The notes: generated from the sequence alone by a model not told the origin. Shown: positions 1 through 8,325, counted from the first letter of the stretch. The stretch: 37,861 nt of DNA from Halomonas rhizosphaerae (GCF_030010555.1 NZ_JASCQP010000040.1:1-37861); one strand, 5' to 3'. Numbers and translations are program-made.

Positions 1-2
1 CC

Positions 3-1001
3 GCCGACGCGCTGATGCTGGGCGTGGGGGTGTTCGCATGCGGCATCTGCACCGGCCTGATGATGCCCGCGCTCACGGCCGCCATGCAGGCGGTGGTGAA
101 ACGCTCGATGCACGGGCGCGTCAGCTCGGTCATGAACGCAGGCACCAGCATCGGCGTGATCGTTGCCGTACCGACAGTGCTGTTCCTGGCCGGCGCCTGG
201 CGCCTGGCGTACCTCTCCTTCGCCATCCTGGCAGGCATCGGCGTCATTGCCGCGTGGCTCTTCCTGCCCTCGGTGTCGCGGATCATGCCGGGGAACGCCG
301 CGCCGCCGCCCCCGATCAGTGAACTGCCCTGGTCGCGCCTTGTCAGGCTCTCGCTGTTTGCCTTCCTGATGGGCTTCATCTCCTCCGCGTACTGGATCTT
401 CGCGCCTGACCTGGTGGTCACCCTCGGCGGCCTGCCGTCCGGCGCCACCGGATGGCTATGGCTCTCGGTGGGCATCGCCGGCCTCGGCGGGGCCGCGGTG
501 GCCGACCTGGCCGATCGCAACAACCCACCCATCACGCAGGCACTGATGCTGATGATGCTGGCCGCGAGCCTGGCACTGCTGGCCGCCAGCCCCGGTCAGT
601 CATTGCTGACCGTCTTTTCTGCACTGGTCTTCGGCCTGGCCTACATGAGTCTGACGGGGCTCTATCTCATGACCGGCATCCGCCTGTTGCCGGGCCGGCT
701 GTCGATGGGGCCGGTACTGCCCTTCATGGCGGTATCGCTGGGGCAGGCGTCCGGCTCGCCTGTCGTCGGTGGACTGGTGGATGCCTTCGGCTACGCCGAT
801 GCCTTTGCCATGTTCGCCGCGCTCGGCATCCTGGTGGCGATCCTGTCGCCCTTCTACCCGGGCCACATCGCCCAGGCCGAGGAGGACGAGGAGGACACCG
901 GTCTCCAGGCGGCGTACGATCACCAGATCCAGAACGAGGAGGGCGAGCCACTGGAGGAGCCCGACGTGGATGACGCGGAAAAGCCCGCCGTCACCCCATG
1001 A
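3..1001 (+). CDS. MFS transporter, C-terminal three quarters (5' end outside window)
   Basis: The reading frame is already open at the window edge, so the gene is partial. The visible ~330 residues hold about nine or ten hydrophobic segments separated by short loops, with a positively charged loop after the first two (HGRVSS...), which is the usual major facilitator pattern. The missing part should be the first two or so membrane segments. The C-terminus after the last helix is a strongly acidic, hydrophilic tail of about 40 residues (AEEDEEDTG...), common in halophile proteins and probably cytoplasmic. The substrate cannot be told from sequence. The stop codon lies inside a perfect inverted repeat (see terminator). 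Confident in the family, not in the function. Confidence 0.8.
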   Translation, partial: ADALMLGVGVFACGICTGLMMPALTAAMQAVVKRSMHGRVSSVMNAGTSIGVIVAVPTVLFLAGAWRLAYLSFAILAGIGVIAAWLFLPSVSRIMPGNAAPPPPISELPWSRLVRLSLFAFLMGFISSAYWIFAPDLVVTLGGLPSGATGWLWLSVGIAGLGGAAVADLADRNNPPITQALMLMMLAASLALLAASPGQSLLTVFSALVFGLAYMSLTGLYLMTGIRLLPGRLSMGPVLPFMAVSLGQASGSPVVGGLVDAFGYADAFAMFAALGILVAILSPFYPGHIAQAEEDEEDTGLQAAYDHQIQNEEGEPLEEPDVDDAEKPAVTP

Positions 1002-1009
1002 CGGCGGGC
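983..1009 (-). terminator. Hairpin with T-run on the minus strand, overlapping the MFS stop codon
   Basis: GCCCGCCGTCA and TGACGGCGGGC form a perfect 11-bp stem around a 5-nt loop. On the minus strand the stem is followed by TTTTCC, so it fits an intrinsic terminator for leftward transcription from the Lrp-type gene. On the plus strand there is no real U-run. The TGA stop of the transporter is the first three bases of the right arm. Confidence 0.6.
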
Positions 1010-1209
1010 CTGTGGGTATCCGGGCACCTGAGTACTCCCCCAGCCATACATGGGCCGGTGACCGATACCCGGCCATGTCCGAGGTCGAACACACAGCGTC
1101 TCGATGAGCGCTCGGACCTCGGTAGCGGCGATCTGCCAGAGTCGGTCCCCGTAGGGGAGTGCTGCCGAACGGATATCGGAGCCTGTCGCCGATCTGTTGC
1201 GCTTCCGGT

Positions 1210-1701
1210 TCAGTTTCCTGAGTCAGCCATCAAGCAGGCAAGTTTAGGGTGAGTCGACTTTATGTCTCTGGTTGCGATGTAGGTCATGTAGCGCTCGACC
1301 CCCAGCTCCGCCGAAAGAAGCTCGTCCATTACCTGCTGAAAGGCGGAAAGGCTGGGCGCGACGACTTTCAAGACATAATCCATGCCGCCACCCGTGGCGA
1401 TGCATTCGACGATCTCGTCCACCTGGCGGATATAGGCCTCGAAGCGTTCGAAAGCCGATTTTTGATGCCCCTTCAGCGAAACGGTCACGATGACTTTCGA
1501 GACATCCACGATCCTGTCCAGCGAGATGTCCGCATGATAGCCACGTATCAGGCCAGCTTCCTTCAATCGGTTGAAACGAATCCAGCAGGGCGTCGGAGAA
1601 AGGTTGACCAGCTCTGACAGCCTTGTCTTGCTGAGCTGCCCGTGCTGCTGCACTGCGGACAGAATACGCATGTCCGCAGCATCAATGGTAATTTTCCTCA
1701 T
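1210..1701 (-). CDS. Lrp/AsnC-family transcriptional regulator
   Basis: The protein has 163 residues, the normal size for the family. Residues ~5-65 are an AsnC-type winged helix-turn-helix (DMRILSAVQQHGQLSK, then a recognition helix SPTPCWIRFNRLKEAGLI). Residues ~70-150 are the RAM/AsnC ligand-binding domain, including the typical DEIVECIATGGGMDYVLKV segment. Such proteins sense amino acids and usually control a neighbouring gene. The closest candidate is the divergent-facing flavoprotein/osmC region, but no site is proven. The start codon ATG has a GAGG-containing upstream stretch. Family assignment is secure; the effector is unknown. Confidence 0.92.
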   Translation of the reverse strand: MRKITIDAADMRILSAVQQHGQLSKTRLSELVNLSPTPCWIRFNRLKEAGLIRGYHADISLDRIVDVSKVIVTVSLKGHQKSAFERFEAYIRQVDEIVECIATGGGMDYVLKVVAPSLSAFQQVMDELLSAELGVERYMTYIATRDIKSTHPKLACLMADSGN

Positions 1702-1868
1702 GTGTTCCCAGCCTCTAGTGTGATTCCCGAAGGAGGGGCCGTCGTCGTTTCATGTGGATCTGGCCTGAGTGCACAGTTTAGATCGTTGCGATGGAATTGG
1801 CCTCGTGACGGTCGACACATGGACTGATAGAGCCGCTGCGTATTCCGCGCCATGATGAATGAGTCGGG

Positions 1869-3293
1869 TCAATGGCTCATGCTTTCGGCTTCGTAGCGCC
1901 TGCACTTGTCCCGGGCGTCGATCAAGACGTCCCGTAACAGCTCTTCGGCGCTGGGATGGTAGACCGGCATCGACAGGACCTGCTCGGCCGTCATGCCGTG
2001 CGTGATGGCCAGGGCAAGCAGGTGTGCCAGGTGTTCGGCCTTGTACCCGAGCAACTCGGCGCCCAGTATGACGCCGGTTTTCGCGTCCAGATAGACTTGG
2101 ATGCGCCCCTGGACCTTGTTCCAGACCACATGGCGAGGACTGGTAAACGGCAGGTCGCCAATGACGATCTCCTGGCCTTCAAGTTGCCGGAAGCTCTGGC
2201 CGATGGTGGCGATCTGGGGATCGGTGAAGGCCACCATCAACGGTGGTCTGCGCTGTGCAGGCACCGGATTCGGATAGCTCAATGCATTATCGGCGGCGAT
2301 ACGCCCCTCGTCGAAGGCTTCGTGCCACAATGGCAGGTGGTCGGTCACATCGCCGGCGATAAAGATAGGAAGGTCGGAGCAGCGCATCGTCTGCGGATCG
2401 AAGGTCACTGCGCCTGAGTCGGTGACTTCCACGCCCGTATGCTCCATACCCAACCGGTCCACGTTGGGGGTCCTCCCCGTGGCAACGAGTACCCTGTCGA
2501 ACACCCTGGTGAGCCGTTGTCCATTCGATTGCTCATACTCGATCCAGGCGCCTTCAGCGTCCTCCCGGGTGCTTACCACCCGGCCCACAGGGTAGATATC
2601 CAGTTCGGCGCCGAGGAGGTCGAGCGCTTGCTGCTGCATGGCCGGATGGGTGAGGGCGTTGATCCTCCCGGAGCGGCCGAAAATTGTCGTCTCGACGCCC
2701 AGTCGATGGAGTGCCTGCCCCAGCTCCAGCGCAATCACTCCCGTACCGATCACGGCGATCGAGCGGGGCAGGTCCTCCAGCTCGAAGATCGTATCGCTGG
2801 TGAGGACGCGGGCCATGACGGGCTCGAACACCTCGCCGATCGCAGGCCTGGAGCCGCAGGCGAGGATGAACTTCTTCGCGTTGACCTCAACCGATTCCCC
2901 CACCCTGAGGCGGCCCGGTCCGATAAAGCGGGCGCGCCCCTCAAGCTTGTAATGGGCCGGAATCTTGTCGACGTAGCGGAGATTGTTGGCGACAAAGCGA
3001 TTATCTCGCTCTCGGCGCAACCGTTCGAAGACCTTGCGGCCATCCACGCGACCCGTCGCTGTCACCCCGAAAAACTCGCTGTTGTCCAGGTGGTGCGCGT
3101 AATCGGCAGCGGTGATCATCAGCTTGCTGGGCATGCAGCCGACCCGTGCACAGGTGGTGCCGTAGGGACCGTCCTGGATCATCACCAGGCTGTCGGTCTG
3201 GCGGCTGATCTTCGAGTAGGCGCCCAGCCCGGCGGTCCCGGCACCGATGATCGCGTATTCAACATTCATGGTCTTCATGACAGGTTCGCTCAT
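1869..3293 (-). CDS. Dihydrolipoamide dehydrogenase-like class I flavoprotein disulfide reductase
   Basis: It is a two-dinucleotide-binding-domain oxidoreductase. An N-terminal FAD Rossmann motif (IIGAGTAGLGA) is followed by the redox disulfide TTCARVGCMPSK with CxxxxC spacing. A second nucleotide motif (VIGTGVIALELGQALHRLG) and the FAD-binding IFIAGDVTD segment follow. The C-terminal dimerisation domain carries the active-site His-Glu pair in YHPSAEE. These are hallmarks of Lpd, mercuric and glutathione reductase relatives. No acyltransferase or dehydrogenase E1/E2 genes are adjacent, so it is not part of a visible 2-oxoacid dehydrogenase operon. The start at 3293 was chosen because TGAGG sits 6-7 nt upstream; a TTG at 3329 would add 12 residues. 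Its substrate could be lipoamide, a low-molecular-weight disulfide or a quinone. Confidence 0.88.
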   Translation of the reverse strand: MSEPVMKTMNVEYAIIGAGTAGLGAYSKISRQTDSLVMIQDGPYGTTCARVGCMPSKLMITAADYAHHLDNSEFFGVTATGRVDGRKVFERLRRERDNRFVANNLRYVDKIPAHYKLEGRARFIGPGRLRVGESVEVNAKKFILACGSRPAIGEVFEPVMARVLTSDTIFELEDLPRSIAVIGTGVIALELGQALHRLGVETTIFGRSGRINALTHPAMQQQALDLLGAELDIYPVGRVVSTREDAEGAWIEYEQSNGQRLTRVFDRVLVATGRTPNVDRLGMEHTGVEVTDSGAVTFDPQTMRCSDLPIFIAGDVTDHLPLWHEAFDEGRIAADNALSYPNPVPAQRRPPLMVAFTDPQIATIGQSFRQLEGQEIVIGDLPFTSPRHVVWNKVQGRIQVYLDAKTGVILGAELLGYKAEHLAHLLALAITHGMTAEQVLSMPVYHPSAEELLRDVLIDARDKCRRYEAESMSH

Positions 3294-3531
3294 GCGGCGC
3301 CTCATTGTAAAAGGTGTTGTATTGTTCAAGGTGTACCTGGGAGGTTGAGGGGTGTCGCCATTGGCTGCACCCCCTGGCCCAATGATTGAAGGCTGCCGGG
3401 ACGATAGTAAAAAGCGTTTGCTGCGTTTAGTGAGATGGTTTAAATGTCGTCAGCCCAAGGCAGGCTATCCGGGGCCTTTCAAGCGGTAAAGCGATAGATT
3501 CTAAGTATTTGGGTTATTTATTCTAATCCAT

Positions 3532-3563
3532 GGTTGGCGGGTTGGCGGGTTGGCGGGCTGGCG
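3532..3563 (+). repeat. Four tandem copies of an 8-bp unit (GGTTGGCG)
   Basis: Three exact copies of GGTTGGCG are followed by one copy with a single change (GGCTGGCG). They lie in the 436-bp divergent intergenic region between the flavoprotein and the osmC-like gene. No coding role is apparent. Copy number may vary by replication slippage. Confidence 0.9.
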
Positions 3564-3633
3564 GTCCGGGTCCGCTCATGGCAGGGGATGGTGGTGCATA
3601 TAAGGCCTCCCTCTGGAGGTTGCAAGGCCTCAC

Positions 3634-3648
3634 GTTAGCCAGGCTAAC
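3634..3648. promoter_or_regulatory. Perfect palindrome GTTAGCC-A-GGCTAAC upstream of osmC-like gene, possible operator
   Basis: A 7-bp perfect inverted repeat with a 1-nt centre lies about 80 nt before the ATG of the osmC-like gene. Just upstream, a CCTCC-CTCT-GGAGG hairpin is framed by two AGGCCT copies. This is the only strong dyad in the 3.3-3.7 kb intergenic region. A dimeric regulator such as the nearby Lrp-type or LysR-type protein could bind it. This is a sequence observation, with no known motif match. Confidence 0.45.
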
Positions 3649-3729
3649 CCAACTGCTTAGAAATCCTCGCTTTCCGGGCGCTTCCCGGATCACATACGAT
3701 TCGGTGATTCGCAGAAAGGAAGCCTACCC

Positions 3730-4179
3730 ATGTCAGTCCACCAGTCCGCCATCCGTTGGCAGCGAAACCCTCACGAAATCGATGCCGATACCTACTCGCG
3801 CAACCATCTTGTGACATTTGATAGTGGCCAGCAGGTCAACGTTTCCGCGTCGGTGGAATTCAAGGGGGACTCAAGCTGCGCCGACCCGGAGCAGATGCTG
3901 GTCAGCGCGGTGTCCAGCTGTCATATGCTGTTCTTCCTGGCGATCGCCGATTTTCAGGGGTATCGGGTCGAATCCTATGATGACGATCCCGTCGGCCACC
4001 TGGAGAGCAATGACAGGAAAGGCATGGAGATCACGCGTATCGAGCTGTCGCCCCGAATTACCTTCGGCGGCGACAAGGTGCCTGACCAGAAGGCGATATC
4101 CAGGATCCATGCCAACGCCCACAAGAACTGTTTCATCCGCAACTCGATCACCGCCGAGGTGACGATCAATGATGTTTAA
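3730..4179 (+). CDS. OsmC/Ohr-family protein
   Basis: The protein has 149 residues, typical of the OsmC superfamily of thiol peroxidases. The first family cysteine sits in VSSCHMLFFLAIA (central helix) and the second in HKNCFIRNS near the C-terminus; these two form the peroxidatic and resolving pair. The core N-terminal strands contain NHLVTFDSG. A good ribosome-binding site (AAAGGAAG) precedes the ATG. It is the first gene of a co-directional cluster with a crotonase, acyl-CoA ligase, metV and metF. OsmC-family proteins detoxify organic peroxides, but several act on or bind organic thiol compounds. A role tied to the cluster's substrate is inference. Confidence 0.88.
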   Translation: MSVHQSAIRWQRNPHEIDADTYSRNHLVTFDSGQQVNVSASVEFKGDSSCADPEQMLVSAVSSCHMLFFLAIADFQGYRVESYDDDPVGHLESNDRKGMEITRIELSPRITFGGDKVPDQKAISRIHANAHKNCFIRNSITAEVTINDV

Positions 4180-4205
4180 TCAGCCATTCCTGGCGGGAGT
4201 CATTC

Positions 4206-5006
4206 ATGAATCACAGCCAATCATCGGAAAGTATTCTGCTTAGAGAGGATAAGGACGGCGCTGTCTATCTCACGTTGAATCGGCCGGAAAAGTTCAACAC
4301 CCTTTCCGAGGCGATGCTGACCGCGTTGCAGCAGGAGTTGGACGCGATTGCCGTCGACCCTGCCGTTCGCTGTGTGGTGATCGGAGCCAAGGGGCGGGGG
4401 TTCTGTGCCGGTCACGACCTCCGGGAAATGCGTGCCAATCCTGATCAAGCCTATTACCAGGCGCTGTTTCGTCGCTGCAGCCGCGTGATGCAGAGTATCG
4501 TCGCGCTGCCGGTGCCGGTCATCGCCAACGTCCAGGGCATGGCCACGGCGGCGGGGTGTCAGTTGGTGGCCAGCTGCGACCTGGCCATCGCCGCCCGTTC
4601 GGCCAGCTTCGCGGTATCGGGCATCAACGTGGGCCTGTTCTGTTCGACCCCCGCCGTGGCGCTGTCACGCAACATACCCCCCAAGCGGGCGTTCGACATG
4701 CTGGTATCCGGCCACTTCATCGATGCGGATACGGCCTTGGAGTGGGGGCTCGTGAGTGGCGTCACCGATGATGCCGATCTGGACGCTGCCGTGGCCGACA
4801 AGGTGGCACAGATCCTGAGCAAGAGCCCTGCGGCGGTGCGCTTTGGAAAGTCCATGTTCCACCCCCAGCGTCAGATGGTCCTGGAGGACGCCTACGACTT
4901 TGCCGGCGATGTGATGGCCGAGAACATGTTGAGCCCTGACGCAGGCGAGGGGATCGATGCCTTTCTCGCCAAGCGTAAGCCCGTCTGGCAGCAGCCCGGC
5001 CACTAG
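4206..5006 (+). CDS. ECHDC3-like crotonase-fold protein lacking canonical hydratase glutamates
   Basis: The protein has 266 residues with the crotonase fold. The oxyanion-hole segments are GFCAGHDL (~66-72) and GMATAAGCQL (~111-120), and the C-terminal trimerisation region ends FLAKRKPVW. The AAGCQLVASCD and GINVGLFCSTP stretches recall the ECHDC3 subfamily rather than classical enoyl-CoA hydratase. In classical hydratases two catalytic glutamates stand 20 residues apart (CEL and PEI segments). Here the equivalent positions are Gln119 and Gly139, so normal hydration of a 2-enoyl-CoA is unlikely. It starts 26 nt after the osmC-like stop with GGGAG before the ATG, and precedes an acyl-CoA ligase. 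It probably handles a CoA ester made by that ligase; the reaction is unknown. Confidence 0.85.
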   Translation: MNHSQSSESILLREDKDGAVYLTLNRPEKFNTLSEAMLTALQQELDAIAVDPAVRCVVIGAKGRGFCAGHDLREMRANPDQAYYQALFRRCSRVMQSIVALPVPVIANVQGMATAAGCQLVASCDLAIAARSASFAVSGINVGLFCSTPAVALSRNIPPKRAFDMLVSGHFIDADTALEWGLVSGVTDDADLDAAVADKVAQILSKSPAAVRFGKSMFHPQRQMVLEDAYDFAGDVMAENMLSPDAGEGIDAFLAKRKPVWQQPGH

Positions 5007-5078
5007 CGCCAGGGAATCGAAATGACGGTGGAAAGCCCGGGGTGCTGAACCCTCCCTTACAAGAACAGGGGTAAGACC

Positions 5079-6719
5079 ATGAGTGATATTTGCCATTTCA
5101 ATGAGGCTCTCGAGAAGACGGCGGCGAATCATGTGCCATTGTCACCCTTGAGCTTCATCAAGCGGGCTGCCGCCGTTTATCCTGACAGGACGGCGCTGAT
5201 CTACAACGAGACGCGTTACAGCTGGCATCAGACCTATGCCCGCTGTTGTCGACTGGCCTCCATGTTGAAGCATTTCGGCATCGAAAGGGGCGATACGGTG
5301 GCCGTCATGTTGCCGAATGTCCCGGCCATGTACGAAGCCCACTTCGGGGTTCCCATGGTGGGCGCGGTATTGAATGCAATCAACATTCGCCTGGATCCCG
5401 AGGCGGTGGCCTTTATTCTCACGCATAGCCGCTCGCGCCTGCTGCTGGTGGACCCCGAGTACGTGGACGTGGTCGAGAAGGCCCTGGCCCGGCTGGAAGG
5501 CCCGGCGCCCAGGGTGATCAACGTCTCGGATCCGAGCCAGGGCGAAGAGCGCCTGATCGGCGACCTGGAGTACGAGGCATTGCTGTCCGAGCAGCCGGCG
5601 CTGGACGACTGGCAGCTGCCGGTCGACGAGTGGGATGCGATTGCGCTGGGGTACACGTCCGGCACCACCGGCAACCCCAAGGGGGTCGTTACCCACCATC
5701 GGGGCGCCTACCTGAACGCGGTCAGCAACGTGCTGTCCTGGACCCTGCCGTCCAGCGTGGTCTACCTGTGGACCCTGCCGATGTTTCACTGCAACGGTTG
5801 GTGCTTCCCGTGGACGCTGGCGGCGATCGGCGGGACCAGCGTCTGCCTGCGCCGGGTCGACCCGGAGGAAATCCTGCGCCTGATCAGGCAGCATCGGGTC
5901 AGCCACTACTGCGGTGCGCCCATCGTCCACTCGATGATCGCCGATGCTGCCGGTGCCGGGCAGGATCCGATCGACCACAAGGTGTCGGGGCTGATCGCCG
6001 GTGCGGCCCCGCCGGCGTCCGTGCTGGAACGGATGGAGAAGCTCGGCGTCGAGCTCACCCACGTCTACGGGCTGACCGAGACCTATGGCCCCGCCTCGGT
6101 GTGTGCCAAGCAGGATGGCTGGGACCAACGCCCTCTGGAGGAGCGGGTCAGGCTCAATGGACGCCAGGGGGTCACCTATCCCCTGCAGGAGGGCATCGCG
6201 GTACTCGACCCGGCCACGATGGAGCCCGTCCCTGCCGACGGTGAGACGGTGGGCGAGATCATGTTCCGGGGCAATATCGTCATGAAGGGATATCTGCGCA
6301 ACGAGGCCGCGACCAGTGAAGCCTTTGCCGGCGGCTGGTTTCACTCCGGTGACCTGGGTGTGGTGGAATCGGATGGCTACATCAAGATTCGCGACCGACT
6401 GAAGGACGTGATCATCTCGGGCGGGGAAAACATCTCCTCGATGGAGGTCGAGGAGATCATCCAGCGGCATGAAGAGGTCGAGCTTGCGGCGGTCGTGGCG
6501 ATGGCGGATGCCAAGTGGGGCGAAGTCCCCGCGGCCTTCGTCCAGTTGCGGCCCGGTAGCGAGCTGAGCGAAGACGCCTTGATCCGCTTCTGCAGGGAGA
6601 ATATCAGCCGCTTCAAGGCGCCCAAGAAGGTGATCTTCGGCCCCTTGCCGACCACCCCCACGGGTAAGATCCAGAAGTTCCAGTTGCGCAAGCAGCTTGA
6701 GACCAGCCTGTCCGCCTGA
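5079..6719 (+). CDS. AMP-dependent acyl-CoA synthetase (medium-chain/AlkK-DmdB-like)
   Basis: The protein has 546 residues and is an ANL-superfamily adenylate-forming enzyme. The P-loop-like motif YTSGTTGNPKGVV is at ~192, YGLTE at ~330, the FHSGDLG motif at ~421, the hinge region RLKDVIISGGENISS at ~443-457, and the C-terminal catalytic lysine lies in PTGKIQ (~529). The protein activates a carboxylic acid to an acyl-AMP and then an acyl-CoA. The N-terminal part resembles the AlkK / 3-methylthiopropionate-CoA ligase / plant acyl-activating branch, but substrate specificity cannot be read with confidence. It follows the crotonase-like gene by 72 nt and precedes metV and metF, suggesting joint use on an acid released by a demethylation step. 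It is cytosolic. Confidence 0.88.
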   Translation: MSDICHFNEALEKTAANHVPLSPLSFIKRAAAVYPDRTALIYNETRYSWHQTYARCCRLASMLKHFGIERGDTVAVMLPNVPAMYEAHFGVPMVGAVLNAINIRLDPEAVAFILTHSRSRLLLVDPEYVDVVEKALARLEGPAPRVINVSDPSQGEERLIGDLEYEALLSEQPALDDWQLPVDEWDAIALGYTSGTTGNPKGVVTHHRGAYLNAVSNVLSWTLPSSVVYLWTLPMFHCNGWCFPWTLAAIGGTSVCLRRVDPEEILRLIRQHRVSHYCGAPIVHSMIADAAGAGQDPIDHKVSGLIAGAAPPASVLERMEKLGVELTHVYGLTETYGPASVCAKQDGWDQRPLEERVRLNGRQGVTYPLQEGIAVLDPATMEPVPADGETVGEIMFRGNIVMKGYLRNEAATSEAFAGGWFHSGDLGVVESDGYIKIRDRLKDVIISGGENISSMEVEEIIQRHEEVELAAVVAMADAKWGEVPAAFVQLRPGSELSEDALIRFCRENISRFKAPKKVIFGPLPTTPTGKIQKFQLRKQLETSLSA

Positions 6720-6798
6720 GTTGATCGAGGCCGAGGCGGTGAAGCAGTGGCGCTGGCGGAACGAGGCCACTGCCCCTCGACGAAAGAAGGAAACTATC

Positions 6799-7281
6799 AT
6801 GCACAGGGTGCGTCGCTGGGTGGTTCGCCATTCCAGACTCTTCGAGATGATCTACCGGCGTTTCGAGCCGGTGTTGGTCAAGCTCGCTCCAGTGTGGCGG
6901 CGACTCGGTCACGAGCGTGTCGAGGCGCCGGTCAGGAGGGTGGAACAGGCCGCCAAGGGGGCGCTTTTCGACTGCCAGATGTGCGGTCAGTGCATTCTCT
7001 CTGCCACCGGCATGTCCTGTCCCATGAACTGCCCCAAGACACTGCGCAACGGCCCCTGTGGCGGAGTGCGTGCCGATGGGCATTGCGAGGTGAAACCCGA
7101 GATGGTGTGTGTCTGGGTCGATGCCTGGGAAGGAAGCCGTCAGATGAAGCAGGGCGATCTCATCCACGCCGTCCAGTTGCCGGTCGACCATCGCCTCACG
7201 GGAAGCTCGTCCTGGCTTCGCGTGGCACGCCAGCTGGACGATACCTCCTCTTCAACCGCCAACAGAGAGACAACAAGATGA
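6799..7281 (+). CDS. metV: MetV-like zinc/cysteine-rich methylenetetrahydrofolate reductase partner (MTHFR_C family)
   Basis: The 160-residue protein has a basic N-terminal ~50 residues and a dense cysteine core: C59, C62, C65, C74, C78, C87, C96 and C104. It includes CQMCGQC, SCPMNCPK and NGPCGGVR. This matches the 'methylenetetrahydrofolate reductase C-terminal' family, known as MetV in acetogens, where it pairs with MetF. The ATG at 6799 follows GAAGGAAA and gives a normal domain start; an in-frame upstream extension has no support. Its stop overlaps the metF start as ATGA, so the two are translationally coupled. Most gammaproteobacteria use a stand-alone MetF, so this pair is unusual and suggests catabolic oxidation of methyl-THF. 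Confidence 0.85.
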   Translation: MHRVRRWVVRHSRLFEMIYRRFEPVLVKLAPVWRRLGHERVEAPVRRVEQAAKGALFDCQMCGQCILSATGMSCPMNCPKTLRNGPCGGVRADGHCEVKPEMVCVWVDAWEGSRQMKQGDLIHAVQLPVDHRLTGSSSWLRVARQLDDTSSSTANRETTR

Positions 7282-8321
7282 AGTTCGATGACGAGCCCGT
7301 TCCGGGCTACTCTTTGCCGATCCTGCCCGGCCACGTTTCCCCCGGGCGGCTGGAGCGGGTGCTGCGGGCGGGCAAGTTCGCCATCACCAGCGAGATCGAC
7401 CCGCCGGACTCTGCCGACCCGGCAGAGGTGCTCAAGCGGGCGGCCATCTTCGATGGCTATGTCGATGCCATCAACGCCACGGATGGCTCCGGCGCCAACT
7501 GCCATATGTCCAGCGTCAGTGTCTGCTCGCTGCTGACTCGGGTCGGCTATGCCACCATCCTGCAGATCTCGTGCCGTGATCGTAACCGCATCGCCATGCA
7601 GGGCGAGATCCTCGGTGGCGCGGCCATGGGCGCCTGCAACCTGCTGTGTCTGACCGGTGACGGTGTGCAGGCCGGCGACCATCCCCAGGCCAAACCGGTC
7701 TTCGACCTCGACTCCATCTCGCTGCTGCAGGTCGCCCGCAACATGCGCGACGAGCAGCGCTTCGAGAGCGGGCGACGCATCGAGACGCCCCCGCGGATCT
7801 TTCTCGGTGCGGCCGAGAACCCCTTCGTGCCGCCGCTGGACTGGCGACCCCTTCGCCTGGCCAAGAAGGTGGCGGCCGGTGCCCAGTTCATTCAGACCCA
7901 GTACTGCTTCGATATCGAGCGGTTGCGCGACTTCATGCTCAAGGTGAACGACCTCGGTCTGCTGGAAGGCCCCGACCGTGTCTTCATCCTGCCCGGGATC
8001 GGGCCCCTGGCGTCTGCACGCAGCGCCCGCTGGATCCGCGAGAATGTCCCCGGGGTGCATATCCCCGACGCGGTGATCGCTCGGCTCGAGGGGGCCGAGA
8101 ACCAGAAGGAGGAGGGCAAGCGGCTCTGCATGGACCTGCTTCACGAGATCCGCGAGATTCCGGGCGTCAGCGGCGCGCACATCATGGCCTATCGCCAGGA
8201 GCACAGCGTGGCGGAGATCATCGAGACGACGGGGGTGCTCGAGGGCCGTGTGCCCTGGTACCCGGGGCGCGATGACCCGAAAGCGCTCAACCCCGAATCC
8301 CCGGAAGCCGTGCAGCTCTAG
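7278..8321 (+). CDS. metF: Methylenetetrahydrofolate reductase (MetF-type, paired with MetV)
   Basis: The 347-residue TIM-barrel flavoprotein is longer than E. coli MetF (~296). Barrel strand 1 carries the acidic residue in FAITSEIDPPD (Glu39), corresponding to the catalytic Glu of MTHFR. LLCLTGDG at mid-protein matches the conserved folate/FMN-contacting Asp segment. FIQTQYCFD corresponds to the family Q-T-Q motif, and PGIGPLASARSARWI to the 'P-G-I-x-P' segment. It interconverts 5,10-methylene-THF and 5-methyl-THF. The ATGA overlap with metV and the absence of metE/metH nearby favour use in methyl-group oxidation over methionine synthesis. The family is certain; direction and electron partner are inferred. 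Confidence 0.92.
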   Translation: MKFDDEPVPGYSLPILPGHVSPGRLERVLRAGKFAITSEIDPPDSADPAEVLKRAAIFDGYVDAINATDGSGANCHMSSVSVCSLLTRVGYATILQISCRDRNRIAMQGEILGGAAMGACNLLCLTGDGVQAGDHPQAKPVFDLDSISLLQVARNMRDEQRFESGRRIETPPRIFLGAAENPFVPPLDWRPLRLAKKVAAGAQFIQTQYCFDIERLRDFMLKVNDLGLLEGPDRVFILPGIGPLASARSARWIRENVPGVHIPDAVIARLEGAENQKEEGKRLCMDLLHEIREIPGVSGAHIMAYRQEHSVAEIIETTGVLEGRVPWYPGRDDPKALNPESPEAVQL

Positions 8322-8325
8322 CCTG

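Noticed and set aside
2439..3389. 316-codon plus-strand frame
   Set aside because: Antisense shadow of the flavoprotein, without motifs.
5079..6719. Feruloyl-CoA synthetase with vanillin-forming hydratase
   Set aside because: The crotonase does not have the Ech-type residues and the ligase is closer to the AlkK/acyl-activating branch.
5142..6800. 552-codon open frame on the minus strand
   Set aside because: It is antisense to the acyl-CoA ligase, whose motifs are clear; long antisense frames are common in GC-rich genes and the product has no recognisable domains.
4206..8321. Assignment as the DMSP demethylation pathway (dmdBD plus metF)
   Set aside because: No DmdA or DmdC homologue is in the window, and the crotonase lacks the two glutamates that DmdD uses, so only a looser analogy is kept.
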